Assembly (NCBI RefSeq): GCF_021134715.1
Contig: NC_060021.1
Location: 7,224,501 to 7,288,500, forward strand
Length of the DNA stretch: 64,000 nt
DNA from: Daphnia pulex
Taxonomy: Eukaryota > Arthropoda > Branchiopoda > Diplostraca > Daphniidae
Reading direction: 5' to 3'
Numbering within the stretch: the stretch's first letter is position 1; each line of letters opens with the position of its first letter. The notes below the pieces were generated by a model, which saw nothing but the letters and a program-made list of their open reading frames with translations, was not told the DNA's origin and searched no databases. The translations under genes and the position numbers were made by a program. Below, in pieces: positions 23,542-36,217 of this stretch.

Positions 23542-24258
23542 TTAATAGGCGAGTCCGTGGTGACCGTAGCCGTGTCCGTGGGCGTGTCCGTGGGCGTGTC
23601 CGTGTCCATGGCTGTTTGATCCGTGGCTCACGACTTTTTTGATGGCGGTGTAACCGGAACTGCCGTGATTGTGTCCGTAGTTGGATCCATAGCCGGCCCC
23701 GTATCCAGCTCCATATCCTGTCACATCACATAAGACAAATTATTAGCACATAAGACACAAGTAATAGTAATAAAAATTGTGTTATTCCTTGCCTCCGTAT
23801 CCGCCGTATCCGCCGAGACCTCCATATCCGGCGCCATAACCCAAACCGAGACCATAACCTGATTGGAAACAAGAGATTCTTACGTTAAGTAATGTGTCAT
23901 TTTAAAGGCTAAATAAGGAATTGTCGTACCGCCATAACCAGCACCAGCTCCATAACCGTATCCTAGGCCAGCGCCGTACAGTCCGTTGCCGTAGCCGAGT
24001 CCAGCACCGTAACCGAGTCCAGCACCGTAAGCTCCGTACGCTCCGAGTGTTCCCTCGGCCGTTTGGAGATCCTTGCTGCTGTCAGAGTCGGTGCTGGCCA
24101 CCGCTTGTTCCTCGACGGCCTGTTGCTCCTTTTGCTCTTCGGCAGCCAAGGCGACGGCGACGAAAGCAACGGCAAACAAAACCTTAAAAATGTCAGGTGA
24201 TCATTAATTAGTTTGATTTTTTTTATGATTTAAGTCAACTTACCTTGAAGGCAATCAT
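23542..24258 (-). CDS. Secreted Gly/Tyr/His-rich structural protein, copy A2
   Basis: Exons are 24244-24258, 23930-24182, 23793-23858 and 23542-23717, giving 169 residues. It has the same plan as A1: signal peptide, acidic spacer, GAGLGYG block (only two copies here), then a His/Gly tail ending HHGLAY. The tail is one GH unit shorter than in A1 and has IKKV in place of INKV. The third intron again begins with GC. Nucleotide identity to A1 extends through introns and about 170 bp of promoter, so A1 and A2 are a very recent pair or are being homogenised. Confidence 0.8.
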
Positions 24259-24339
24259 TTTGTTAGTTAGAGGAGATATTAGTTGTACTGGACACTTGAG
24301 ACTTCAAGTCGAGTATGATTTTCCTCCTAATTTTCGCGG

Positions 24340-24348
24340 CTTATATAT
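24340..24348 (-). promoter_or_regulatory. TATA box of A2
   Basis: TATATAA-type element on the minus strand at the same offset as in A1. Confidence 0.55.
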
Positions 24349-24427
24349 TTGGTGAAAGCCAAAACGTTTGACAGAAAATCGCAGATAGGCATAGACTTTG
24401 TTTCCCCAACAATACAGATAACAAATG

Positions 24428-27400
24428 GAGTGAAAGGTTGTTTTTATTTGACTTTACATTGCAGCGTCAACAATGAATATTATGTACTAGAAAACAACGG
24501 ATTCTTTCATTAAAGTCATCCAACCGCGAAAGGTGTCATTGGTATACAGCACCCTTGATGGATATGGAAACGGCTTAAGGTGGGATATTAAACATTATAT
24601 TCATTTAATATAAAGCGCTACAATTGATTGGAAATTGCCTAGAAAACATTCTTTTAATTAATCAGATAATTCCCTTTTTGCTACACTGATAATAGTGCAA
24701 TGACATGAGCAATGCCTCTGAGACATCGGCTCTTGTTTCCCCCCATATGAAAACATTCACAGAAATGATGACGTCACACAGCATAGCTTTTCCTAGTTGT
24801 TCTACATACCTGTACGCAGACCACAGTCAGACCGAAATCAACTTGTCTCAGGTCCATTGCCAGAAACTTGATGGTCGAGTTTTGTGATGGACAGCAGACA
24901 AAAGGGACTTACCAGCAGCGTGACTAAAACTGTGGCACTTGTTGTACGTTGCCCATGGCCCACAGCGATATGGAATGGATGAATGAACGGAATCGTGGCT
25001 CCGTGTCCAGCATCAGCACCGATAGCCTACATACATGTGTCTATAGATAAAACAAGACCGGCAATATGATATACAAGATGACCCGGTTTTCTCTCTCTCT
25101 GCGAGTTGATCGAAAACCGATCGAGATTGCCGTTCAACTAAACACGATCCTTGCACTATTATTCAAACCTGTCACAACGCCAAACTTTCTTCCCATTTCA
25201 GATCGGTTTCTTATAGACACAAAATTGGGGACTCCCGGCTGCTGGAAACTCGACATCCCGGTACGTATACCTTCCGTTATTCAGAATTTTTGTATTTTTT
25301 GTTTGTTTGATTGTTAAAGTTAAACGCAGTGTGCAGCACAATTTTTTAATGTATAACGATGATGGGATCGTGTTTTTATGAGCTGATCCTTATCTTTTGA
25401 CGCGGGTGAGAGCGCCGCTTCCAGGAATTCCAGGGCACCGCAACTTTTTATACATTTCGATTCTGATTCTGGTGAAATCTCCATTTTATTCCATCGCTCT
25501 GTCAAATGTTTGAAAGATGCATGGGGCTGTACAAAAAAAAAAGAAAAAAAATTGACACTCGCACGAATAGACTAGCTGTAATAATGCTGTTTACTAGGAA
25601 ATCACGATTTAGGAACCCAGGAAAAAGGAGAAAGAGACAACCGGTGCTTTTTGTGTGGTAACAATAACACGTCGTGACCAAACATGGGTGGAAATTAAAA
25701 AAAAAAGGTTTGCAAGTGATACCTAATATTCTACAACAGGTACAATGGTGTGCATAATATCGTGCACACGTTTAAATAAAAAAGTAGCAGCAAATCGGAC
25801 AGTTTAGTTTCATTTATATGCCGATCATTATAAGAAAAAAGGAAAAATCTTATTTGGTTGCGATAGTTGCTGGTTAGACTTTCTCTCTCTTTTTCTCGGT
25901 TATTTTATACATGCGTTATTTATTTTTTGTTGGGTTATGTTCGCAGTCGAAAGTTGGACATCGAGACCGTGGCGCGGGAATTTTGTTTTATGGTTGCGCA
26001 CGTCGCACGATGACGTGATCGCCCGCCTATACTCTTTAAGTCGATAAATAAAAAAATTATTCAGATTTTTTAAATATCGTCCGCTAAATGTTACACCAGT
26101 TGATTGGTATAAAACTCAGTGTGTCGATAACTGATGCGAGGGAGAAAAACAAATAAACTGGAATTAGTTCTTTTAAATGATCAAGTTCGAAAGTTGCCAG
26201 CATATTTTTTTTGCGCTAGACGGGTTAGTTGGCGCAATTCAGTTAACCTGTTGGACAACGGGGAAAAACCGTTTGCGAAATTGTGTTACGACGCTACGCG
26301 AATCGGAGAACAACTTTATTGGTTCGAGTAATACAGATTGATGTCAGATAAAGTTCTCCCTGCGGCCATCTTTTGATTATTAGATGAAGGGATAGATAAG
26401 ACAACTCCAAATTCATTCAGACAGCGACGAGAGTATACAAATTCTTTTCTTTTTTGTGTGGAAAATATCAAAAATGTCTATAGAAAATTGAGCCGCATAT
26501 TTCTATCGAGGAGACGACAGACACACAACACGGACTAGGATAGAAGTGAATTCTACTATATAGAGTCTATAGGATCTCTATTTATATATGTGCCAGTCTG
26601 TTGTTCGGAATGAAAATCATGAAAACTTGTTTCCATTCAAGGTAAATTCCTTTGCCTCACCTTGCTGGTGATCGACAGACAGCGACATTATGCATAAATT
26701 AATTCTCGTTTTTCTGTTTTCTTTTTGGCGGGTACAGTTTATTGAAGGTCCTTGATTCTGGCTGCTCTCGTTTGCTCAGTCATGGCCACCGCCACAGACA
26801 CTCCCGTTGGAAATTGCGACGACTAACGGGGGGAACCAAAATAAAATATCACCCAAACAAATCAATCGCATAACTTGATCAGCGCAATTTCCCGATCTCG
26901 CCACAATTAGACTGCTGGGTATACATGCTGGATAAGACAATCAGGATTTGTCCATAAAGAGCTGTTATACAGCAGACGTGGTGCCGGATGCAGCTGTGTG
27001 GGTGGCGGACGGACTTGGCACGCAATCCTATGTGAATAATATAGCTACAAGGTAGATTTCTCTCTGCTCTCTCGGTTTCTACACGACCATTTCTGTCAAA
27101 ATGACCCATATAAATAATCAGCCAAAGCAACGGAGCAGGTGTGCTGGACTTGAAACAATGCCCATGTTATTAGATATTCAACAAACACATCACGAACGAT
27201 TTGACACCTTGAAGCGAAAAATGAAAAGAAGAAAAAAAGAAAAAGAAATTCAAGTCCACTCATTATCCGGTATTTATTATATGCACAGGAACCACCAGGA
27301 GCCACCGGGTACTTGCTCCTAATAAAAGAGGCCAAGGTCCACGGCTGCTCACACTCTAGATGTCTCGTTACACACACACACGTCAAGAAGGTTGGCCGCC

Positions 27401-29693
27401 AGACTATATAGAGGGACTCTCGACATTCATTCATAGATCAGGCACTTTTTGATTTGCTGTAACCTGGTGTTCATTCCCACAGCGTATTAGGGCAACAACA
27501 TATATCCATATAAGCTCATTTCCATCTCGGCTAAAGGTCGACTAGAAAATTGAATTCATTCCAGACAACAAGGCAACTGCAGGTGTAGAGTATAACCAAG
27601 GTTTCTCTGCTGCAGACCTCGTCTGTCTACCAGATATAATTGTATTTTTACACGTTTGAGCTAGTTTTCTGGGGTTTTTTTTTCTCGTTTGAAATTATCA
27701 AAAGTTTTCTGCAGATCGCACGATTAAATAATGGAAAAATAGGTCGCGCGCTCTGTGCAACTCTATAATTATTTAGACATTCGGTGTAAGCCTATAGGCT
27801 TTGCCAAATAAAAGAATCGTGTGTACACCTGTTGTTCGACGGCCTTATATACATGTACGTACCTACACCGTAATATAGAGAGAAGCTCAATCACGCGCCT
27901 AGTTACGTAAAATGACGTGAAAGAAACAAGGCCGGAGCTGCACCCCGCTAGCAGTCAAATATGGTTGAGGTTTTTGATTTTTATTGTCGCATAATAATAA
28001 TAATAATAAAAAATCAGGACCGGCGGCAGTGAGAGGATATCCACACATGGCTCAAACGAGAACCTTGTAACATATTGAAACTATATAACTATATTGTTTG
28101 GACTGCTACTTCATGCACGTGTGTGTCGTAAAAGCCAAAGAGGACACCATTAACATGAAGGTAAAAGGGGGGCTCAGAAAAAAGAAACAATGCAAAAATG
28201 AACTGTCTTATTTAGCCATCCTTGTTAGGAAATTACAATACACAATTTCTTATTTAATATTACCCTGCTGCTGGTTGTTGTGTGTTGCTAAAAAAGGTTG
28301 CTAAAGGGCTCTTGCAGATGTTGGATATTTGTGAAACTCTCGATTTCTCGACGTATTAGTCTATTTTCGTCCGTGAAGCGGATGTGTGTGTGCTATATAA
28401 TACCTGCTGTCGAATAGACGCAACAGGCACCTCGTGCACGTGCCCTGAAAATCAATCAGATGATTAAATGAAAATGGACTGATGGAGGATTCATTCCGCA
28501 AAGAAATAATCAATCCCATCTCAGCAGCACGGTATATATTGGGTGAAATGTGTGTAGGTATTATCGGGCAGCGATACCCGTATTCTGAAAAATGCATATG
28601 CATTATAGGCATTAACCTACTGAGATTGGGGATTGGCTTTCGCAATAATGTAATTTCGCTATCGGGCTCGGATCATTTATATTTTTTCTTTTCCCCTTTT
28701 TCTTCTTCAATCACACTATCACAGAGCCCTTTGGGCCGTTATTAATGTTTTATAGGTCAGAAAAACAATCCCCGCCTACCACAAATTAAAACAATTCGAA
28801 ATGAAATGGCCTGGCCAACGAGCACATATTCAAGGGCATCTCAATCGGCCAGTTATGTAAGAATGAAATATTTCTCTTGTATTGGCCAGCAGCATATTAT
28901 ATTACCAGTGCATCAACTTTGCAAGATTAGATTATAGTCGAAAGAAATAAGAAGGTCCATTTACTCGGATACTCAGAAATTTAGAATTTCGAGATATTGA
29001 ACGCGATTAAATAATTATTAACGTATTACATAACTAAACCGGTTTTCCGAGTATATAAAATCATCCATACACATATAAAGTTATGTCGATATTCCACTCC
29101 AATGAAACAGAAAGTGAATTCGGTTTTTCCGCTTTTATTTTTCCACGAAAAGAAAAAAAAGCCTGCTGGACGGAATCCGGTGACGGCCGAAAATATAAAA
29201 TTCGACATTTAAAAATTTAAAATTTGTGGCGGCTTTTTGAATGAGCCAGACAGTCTCGGTGATTTCCTAACTTTTTCTAAATAAATACTAAAAGAAAAAT
29301 TATGAGTTGGTCATTTTGGAAAGTCATCGCATAGTGCTGCTGCACCTATATCCACACGTCTATGTTGCGTTCGATAAGAGTATCGCATAATAGGCTACTA
29401 CCGGTGCCTCGTTTTTTTTAAAGGTGGAAAACAAAAAAAAAAAGAAAAAGGGAAAAAAAATAACCGAAATCCTGTTTGTTACTTTCTGACGATAGTTGAG
29501 CATGTGGGGTCGGTCTAGTTTTCGCTGGCAGCTTCCTTTCACTCGTCCTTGGTTTCCATCAGCAACATGTGTGTGTGTAGAGAGAAAAAATCAACTCGTG
29601 TGTGTGCTGGATGATATTTCCCCCCTTTTACTGGGGCGGTCGCATATAAGCGTACGGTGCAAAAATGTTTATTTTTTTTTCAGCCGCCGCCAG
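24428..29693. other. Gene-free spacer between the mirror-image arms
   Basis: No supported coding gene is found in 5.3 kb. There is a plus-strand TATAAAA at 26108-26114 followed by a plausible initiator and a 65-codon frame (26134-26331) with no recognisable features. An AAT/ATA microsatellite lies near 27990-28010, and there are many short A or T runs. Confidence 0.4.
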
Positions 29694-29700
29694 TATAAAA
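29694..29700 (+). promoter_or_regulatory. TATA box of gene D
   Basis: TATAAAA followed by GGGAGA lies 120 bases upstream of the D start codon. Confidence 0.65.
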
Positions 29701-29813
29701 GGGAGACCGTTACAATTCCATCGTCACACTTCCACCAGCTCCTTGTTCTCCTGGACATCCATTGGTCAGTCCTCTCTCAGTTTGTTTGAAGAATTCGAAT
29801 CCAGTCAACCAGA

Positions 29814-30707
29814 ATGGCGATTATCAAAGTAACATAATCCACATCCGAAAAAGCTGCTCACATTTTACTTATCGTTTTTGCCCTTAATTTTGTCCTGATT
29901 CCTTCATTGGATGGACCATCTTGTATAGATTGCGTTGGTCTTTGTGACGTTGGCGGCAGTGGCTTACGCCACGGAGGTGGCCGAAGAGGTCGAGGATTTG
30001 GAGTTGGCCGAGTCCAAAGGCAAGAAACACGGTGGAAGCAGCTACGGGTACGCAGCATCCAGCTACGGCTACAGCGCACCCAGCTACGGCTACAGCGCAC
30101 CCAGCTACAGCGCACCCAGCTACAGCGCTCCTAGCTACGGCTACAGCGCTCCTAGCTACGGTTACAGCGCTCCTAGCTACGGCTACAGTGCACCCAGCTA
30201 CGGAAAGGGCAAAGGCAAAGGCAAAGGTGCCAGCTACTACGCCGCCCCCAGCTACGGAAGCTACGGCGGTAGCTACGGAAGCAGCAGCTACGGATATGGT
30301 GGCGGTAAATTTGAATTTGTCATTCGCCAATCGGAATTATTCATTTCTGATTTCTCTTCTTCTTCTTTTTATCTGAACAGCTTCTTACGGAAAAGGCAAA
30401 GGAAAGGGACAAAAGTCCAAGGGAAAGGGTAATGCCTCTTATATCATCTCTGATTAATATCATCCAGAAGAAATTGACCTATAACTTTTTGAATGGTGCA
30501 GGTAACTCTTACGGATATGCCAGCAGCGGATACGGCAGCAGCTACGGCGGTGCTTATGGTGGTGCTTACAGCTCAGGATACGGCAGCCACGGATACGGCT
30601 ACGGAGGTATGAAATTAGCACATTGAAAATCACGAAATGACATAATGGTATTAATGATTTTCTGAAATTTGGATTCAGGCAAAGGAAAGGGAAAGGGCGG
30701 TTATTAA
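29814..30707 (+). CDS. Secreted Ser/Ala/Pro/Tyr repeat protein with Lys-Gly runs (D)
   Basis: Five exons in phase: 29814-29828 (MAIIK), 29929-30304, 30381-30428, 30502-30606 and 30679-30707, giving 190 residues. A signal peptide (IALVFVTLAAVAYA) is followed by an acidic spacer, then tandem GYSAPSY units (about residues 47-95). KGKGKGKG, a Gly/Tyr/Ser region, a second KGKGKGQKSKGKG run, SYGYASSGYGSSYGG and a final KGKGKGG-Y complete it. Small exons 3 and 5 carry little but the Lys-Gly runs, so their inclusion would tune charge. It resembles cuticle, silk-like or adhesive proteins; exact role unknown. The five-codon first exon and TATA promoter match the neighbours. Confidence 0.78.
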
Positions 30708-32559
30708 TCAACCATATAATCCAACCTCCGCATCATTACATGCATCACCTTTCAATATTTGTAATCATGTCTGTCCTATACAATACCCTCCCTCCCGTGT
30801 GAAGTGCAATGAGCTCAAGACTATTTTAATATAAATACAAATGTTAATACACAAGTATTTCTTCCACAACCAAACAAAACAAAATCAAATGCGTTCGCAA
30901 TTTTTTTCTCACGTTCATTTCAAATGCGCACTTTGATTGGCGGACCACGCCCAGCTATTTTTGAAATTGCACCGACGTCATCATTTGGGGTGTGTATATA
31001 CCTATATTACACAGAAACATATGTATACCGAATATAGAATTTCAGTCGGGATTATACTTTCTTCCAGTCAGTTTCAACAGTCGTGGGACTTTGTTTTGAT
31101 TATATTCAGACTTCAATTTTTGTATGTAGGTTGAACCGTCATTTGTAGGGCGACAGCCGACCGAACTTTCTACTTGGCGTTGCTCCGCCCTCTAAATGCG
31201 GACGGCGGATATATGAATGTGAAACGAGACCAGACGAGCTTATATAATGTTGACTGTGAAATGCTGTTTAAATCTTATGCGTGACATTCGGTCGCAAAAA
31301 AATAAATAAATAAATAATAGAGAGTAAATCTTGAAATAACTTTTAGCTGTGTGTCACTCAAGTGATACGTATAAACATATCCCTGCGGCCATCAAAGTAA
31401 AAGCTGTAAAAGTCTAGCGAGGAATTAGACACCCAAACTGCTATGTATAGTATACAGGAGAAATCGCGTTCCTTTTTCAAAGAAATATGTGACGCAATAA
31501 AGTTCTTTTCGGGAAATATACAAGTCTGTCAAAGGGTGTCAACAGCGGAGAAAAGCGAATTGTAAATGGCCACCCAAAAAGTGTCAGACTATGGTAACAA
31601 TGATTTTTATCAACAATGATAGGCTACAAGGTCCGCATGTCCAAGGTTGTATTTGATTTGATTGATTCAGTATTTGATTCAGACGGGGACCTGCGATGTG
31701 GACATGTCTATGTCTTTTTTTTATAAGTTGAGAACATTTCGGAATAACTGGTGCAACCAAACAAGAATGAAATCAACTTTGGACGTCAACAACATGTTTG
31801 CTCACAAGTGCATCACAATCAGGGCTGTATTATGTACACCGGTTTACAATTCATGTTCTGTAACATTGGACTGACGCCAACTAAATACGGTCATATGGAA
31901 CAATTTTTGCCTTGTGTCCGGCGTCCGGCCGATCCCGTCTCGAACACCAAAATCGGGTTCGTTACCTTTACCCACTAATCAAGTGAAACAATGAACTTGA
32001 TCCACTTTCATATACATAGAAAAGATTGTCATCAGGACGTGGGGAAAAAAATAGACTCTGAACGCAATTCATCAAGGACTAATGGTTTGGGAAATAAAAT
32101 TTGTACAGATAACTAAACGTTTTTCCGCGTTTTCCCCAAATATTTTTTTAAACTATAATTGTACCCAACTATTACAAGAATGACGGAAAATTTAAGACCA
32201 AATAGTTTGGCGTATAAAAAAAGTTGTGATTCCGAAAGAACAAAGAAAATTCTCTCGTGAAATTCTACTTTCATGATTAAAATGCCACAACTGTACAGTC
32301 GAGGAAATGAAAGCTGTGGCATGTTGTCGCGTTGACTTTCCGGTCGGATGAACGCGATCGACCGTGATTAAATCACCAAGCAGTTCAATTGTCTTTTGAT
32401 ATTTGTCTGAAATAAGCAAATACACAAAGTGCTGTTACGTAACCCTTCACTTTTCCGTATATCAGGAAACAAAACCAACCGAAAAATGACCAACATTCAC
32501 GAAAACTGAAAAGGTGCCGAACAATCAATTGGCTGTGTCTGTATACGGCTCTGGTTGAG
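30708..32559. other. Intergenic, no gene supported
   Basis: The D 3' UTR is followed by AT-rich DNA. Short frames at 31662-31978 have no supporting structure. Confidence 0.4.
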
Positions 32560-32567
32560 TATATAAA
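32560..32567 (+). promoter_or_regulatory. TATA box of A3
   Basis: TATATAAA lies about 82 bases upstream of the A3 start. Homology to the A1/A2 promoters begins just downstream of it, at CATACTCGACTTGAAG. Confidence 0.6.
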
Positions 32568-32648
32568 CGCTAAGTTTCAGATCACAAATCATACTCGACT
32601 TGAAGACTCAAGTGTCCAGTACATCTAATATCACCTCTAACTAACAAA

Positions 32649-33405
32649 ATGATTGCCTTCAAGGTAAGTCGACTTCAATCATAAATAATTAACAAAAATT
32701 AAATTAAACTCCTGTCATCTGAAATGGGCAGGTTTTGTTTGCCGTCGCCTTCGTCGCCGTCGCCTTTGCCGCTGAAGAGCAAAAGGAGCAACAAGCCGTC
32801 GAGGAACAAGCGGTGGCCAGCACCGACTCTGACAGCAGCAAGGATCTCCAAACGGCCGAGGGAACACTAGGAGCGTACGGAGCTTATGGTGCTGGACTCG
32901 GTTACGGTGCTGGACTCGGTTACGGTGCTGGACTCGGTTATGGCGGACTCGGCTACGGCAACGGACTGTACGGCGCTGGTCTAGGATACGGTTATGGAGC
33001 TGGTGCTGGCTATGGCGGTACAACAATTCCTTATTTAGTCTTTAAATGACTCATTACTTAACGTAAGAATCTCTTGTGCCCAATCAGGTTATGGTCTCGG
33101 TTTGGGTTATGGCGCCGGATATGGAGGTCTCGGCGGATACGGCGGATACGGAGGCAAGGAATAACACAATTTTTAGTTATTGCTACTTGTGTCTTATGTG
33201 CTAATAATTTGTCTTATGTGATGTGACAGGATATGGAGCTGGATACGGGGCCGGCTATGGATCCAACTACGGACACAATCACGGCAGTTCCGGTTACACC
33301 GCGATTAACAAAGTCGTGAGCCACGGATCAAACAGCCATGGACACGGACACGCCCACGGACACGCCCACGGACTCGGATACGGCCATCACGGACTCGCCT
33401 ATTAA
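32649..33405 (+). CDS. Secreted Gly/Tyr/His-rich structural protein, copy A3
   Basis: Exons are 32649-32663, 32732-33017, 33088-33153 and 33230-33405, giving 180 residues. It has the same domain order as A1 and A2, on the opposite strand: signal peptide, acidic spacer, GAGLGYG block (three copies), His/Gly tail ending HHGLAY. The third intron starts with GC at 33154-33155, as in the other copies. The His tail has one GLG replacing GHG. Together with B2 it forms the right arm of the inverted duplication. Confidence 0.8.
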
Positions 33406-34681
33406 CACCCAAAGATTTCAATTGCGTTTATAAATCTTTACGATAATATTTACCTTTCATCCATGGGTGTTCTAAATTTAATAGCCACGATACAAATACA
33501 TAATAGCTAAACGAAACATCTAGAATTTTATTACTGTGTCTTATTGCAGAATTTGTTATCGCGGGTATTTTCAAACACTTTATAAATTTTACGTTTATCA
33601 AATGGCAAAAATAAAAAAGGCATGGTAATTTGCTTATGCGCTTTAATAGAATAATACAGGGACCAGTATAATGCGCAACTTTATTCGGTGTGTTGGAAAT
33701 TTGCATTTCTGTGAATATCACTACTGATTACTGCGATTAAAGAATAATATGCATAGCGAAAGCCTAATTACATATTTGCATTTATAATAGCTAAACCAGA
33801 CGTACCGTACCCCAGATTTGCTCCACATTCTTATGTTGTACGTACTGTAGTCCCCTTTATTCCGCCCTCCACGTCCTGTGTTGAATGACGTACACCTCTA
33901 TTCTTATTCCAACTTTTCACGTCTTGCCAACTCATGCCCTATGGGCTGGTTAGATTTCAATATTCAACACCACTACAATATAATAAGCTTTCCTGGAAAT
34001 CAGAATGACAATTCTCAGTTTTACTGACTTTGAATTCAAAATAATTGTTCGCGTTCGCGCTTCGAAAACTAGTTATTATTGGAGAAACTCGTGAAAATGA
34101 ATGTCATTACACAAACTTTGTTTCCGTTGAAACAACTGTCCAACTGCCTTGTTCACAAATTAGTCATCGCACGTTTATTTGTGAATGAGAATTCTGAAAA
34201 CAGCCCAAGCAGGACTTTGAAAAAATTCCTGCGCATTCATCGGCAGCAAGCAAAGCAGGAAATTAACTGATTACGATTATTCGTTCGCGTGTGATCGGTA
34301 TAGTCGAAAAAGTAGTCTAGAAAACGGTGCCTAAAAATAATTCGATCAAGCGCAAAAACTCGTTTGGTTTTACTTCTGATGGAGCACCTTATCTAAAGTA
34401 GCAAGAGTTGGCACACACACAAAAAAGGCTATTCGAAACAACGCGATAATGACCAAATTGGCCTTGAACAACGGAGCCCTGGAATGCAGAACGAAAAAAA
34501 ATGTCGATTTTCTTTTCTTCACAACTTTCTCTAAAAGGTGATGCAAACGAAATAAGAAAAGAAAGAACCTGATAGGGACCGGCAGGCGTGGGGGCCGCAC
34601 CTTAACGGGCCAATTCCTATCAATAAAAGGAACTAAAAGCTTTGCGAATTGTTGGGGTTTAAGATTGTCAGTTTGTAAAGG
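33406..34681. other. Intergenic, no gene supported
   Basis: No coding series between A3 and the B2 duplicate block. A 63-codon frame at 34079-34270 lacks any recognisable feature. Confidence 0.4.
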
Positions 34682-34858
34682 GTTCGAAACTTTCTCACGT
34701 CCGCCGAAACATATTTCCCCCAAAATGTGTTGGTGACATTGCCCTTCACTTCTCAGATCATTCAGATCAAATTGTTCGCATTCATTTCCTCGAAGTCAAA
34801 AGAAATGGCACTTGACACTCTAATGGCGACTTTCTGATTTCTCATTTCTAGGCCTAAG

Positions 34859-34865
34859 TATAAAA
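34859..34865 (+). promoter_or_regulatory. TATA box of B2
   Basis: TATAAAA lies 85 bases upstream of the B2 start, identical in context to B1. Confidence 0.65.
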
Positions 34866-34949
34866 CGGACATGAAGTGGTAGGAATCCATCAGATCCTCA
34901 CTTGGACATTCAACAGCCCAGCAGTTCCCTCCAAACTTCAATTTTGAAA

Positions 34950-35550
34950 ATGATCGCATTTAAGGTAAAGTTAATCAGCTTCCAATTATTGGCGGATGTC
35001 CCAAAATAACCCAACGATTGCAATTGGTCAGCAGGTTTTCCTGGCCCTCGTTTGTGTGGCAGTTTCCGTCAGTTCGGCGGAAGAAGAGCAGCAACAAGAG
35101 GCCGCAAAGGACTTGAAGACGGAAGAGACGCACATTGGCGGCTACGGATTAGGCAACGGACTCTACGGCGCCGGCCAATTCGGCCACGGCCTCTACGGTC
35201 ACGGGCTCGGCTACGGGAACGGCCTGGTCCATGGCGGAATTGGATCTTATCCTGGTGCATACGGAGGCTACGGGGGTTATGGAGGCCTTGGGGGATACGG
35301 CGGAGTCGGAGCATATGGAGCCGGTCACTACGGAGCTGGAGTGGTGCCTTACGGCGGAATCGGAGCCGGTTACGGCGCTAACCATAAAAACGCGTACGGA
35401 TCGAACCACGGCCACAACCAGGGCCACTCCAATTACGAAAGTTTCAACAAAGTGATCAGCCATCAAAGCCACAACTCAGGATCCGGTGGACATCACTCTG
35501 GAAGCGCTGGTCATGCCCTTGGTGGAGTCGGAGGCATCGCTGCTTATTAA
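34950..35550 (+). CDS. Secreted Gly/Tyr-rich structural protein, copy B2
   Basis: Two exons, 34950-34964 (MIAFK) and 35035-35550, give 176 residues. It is nearly identical to B1: signal peptide, acidic AEEEQQQEAAKDLKTEE segment, Gly/Tyr repeats, and the HHSGSAGHALGG end. It differs mainly by lacking a short repeat unit after VVPYGG and by a few substitutions (VSVSS for VAVSS, LVHGG for LAHGG). Only one of many long frames across this locus is real; the Arg-rich and Ala/Val-rich antisense frames are by-products of GGN codons. Confidence 0.8.
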
Positions 35551-35680
35551 TTCCCATCCGTATTTCGATTAATTGACACCGGTCCCATTAATTCCGCTTA
35601 TCGCATTTCACGCCAACCATTTTCATCGAGATTCTATTTTATTTTATAAATCCATTGGTTCGGATTTTGTTTTAATGTCA

Positions 35681-36217
35681 GAGGATAATACACTGATGCT
35701 CCCCCTTATTAAATATACTTCTAATTTTCTTTTACATATATTTTTTTCGCTAGCAGTACTCAACGTCAGTGTTAAAGGGTTTACTTCGACTCCCCTGAAG
35801 TAAAAATTACGAAGCAAAATTCACTGCTCTAGCCTCTGCCGTGTGATTCAACCTTTGACTCATCACAAAATATAGCTATTGCTCGCTATTGCTTACGTGA
35901 CTGCCGCAGCCAGATTACAGTAGTCCGGACTACCAAGCGTCAACTGCGTTGCATTTTCACGGGGGAGTATCGTGTAACTAATTATCGTAGACTGACCCAA
36001 AGATAAGATACAGCCATTTTTATTTGAAGTGTTGTGCCCTTGAGGCCACATAACAAATTGAGCGCCTTAATTTTTTAAAAAAGGTGAAATCTGTATAACC
36101 ATACCTCGGAGGTGTGACCTAAACATCGCCTTTCCCATGATCAAGTTTTTTTTAAACTTAAAGTTTCCAAATAAGTGTTCAGAATATTTGTGTATCTCAT
36201 TATTACAACACACGTCC
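35681..36217. other. Intergenic boundary between cuticle-like and BRI3-like clusters
   Basis: No gene seen. It probably includes the promoter of the first BRI3-like gene. Confidence 0.4.

Larger units (their letters stand above)
34682..35680. repeat. Right arm (B2) of inverted duplication
   Basis: This is the reverse-complement partner of 21738-22752. Promoter, 5' UTR, gene and about 130 bp of 3' flank are nearly identical. Confidence 0.85.

Noticed and set aside
26134-26331. 65-codon frame after a TATA box
   Set aside because: No signal peptide, no domain, no splice partners; kept only as part of the orphan TATA observation.
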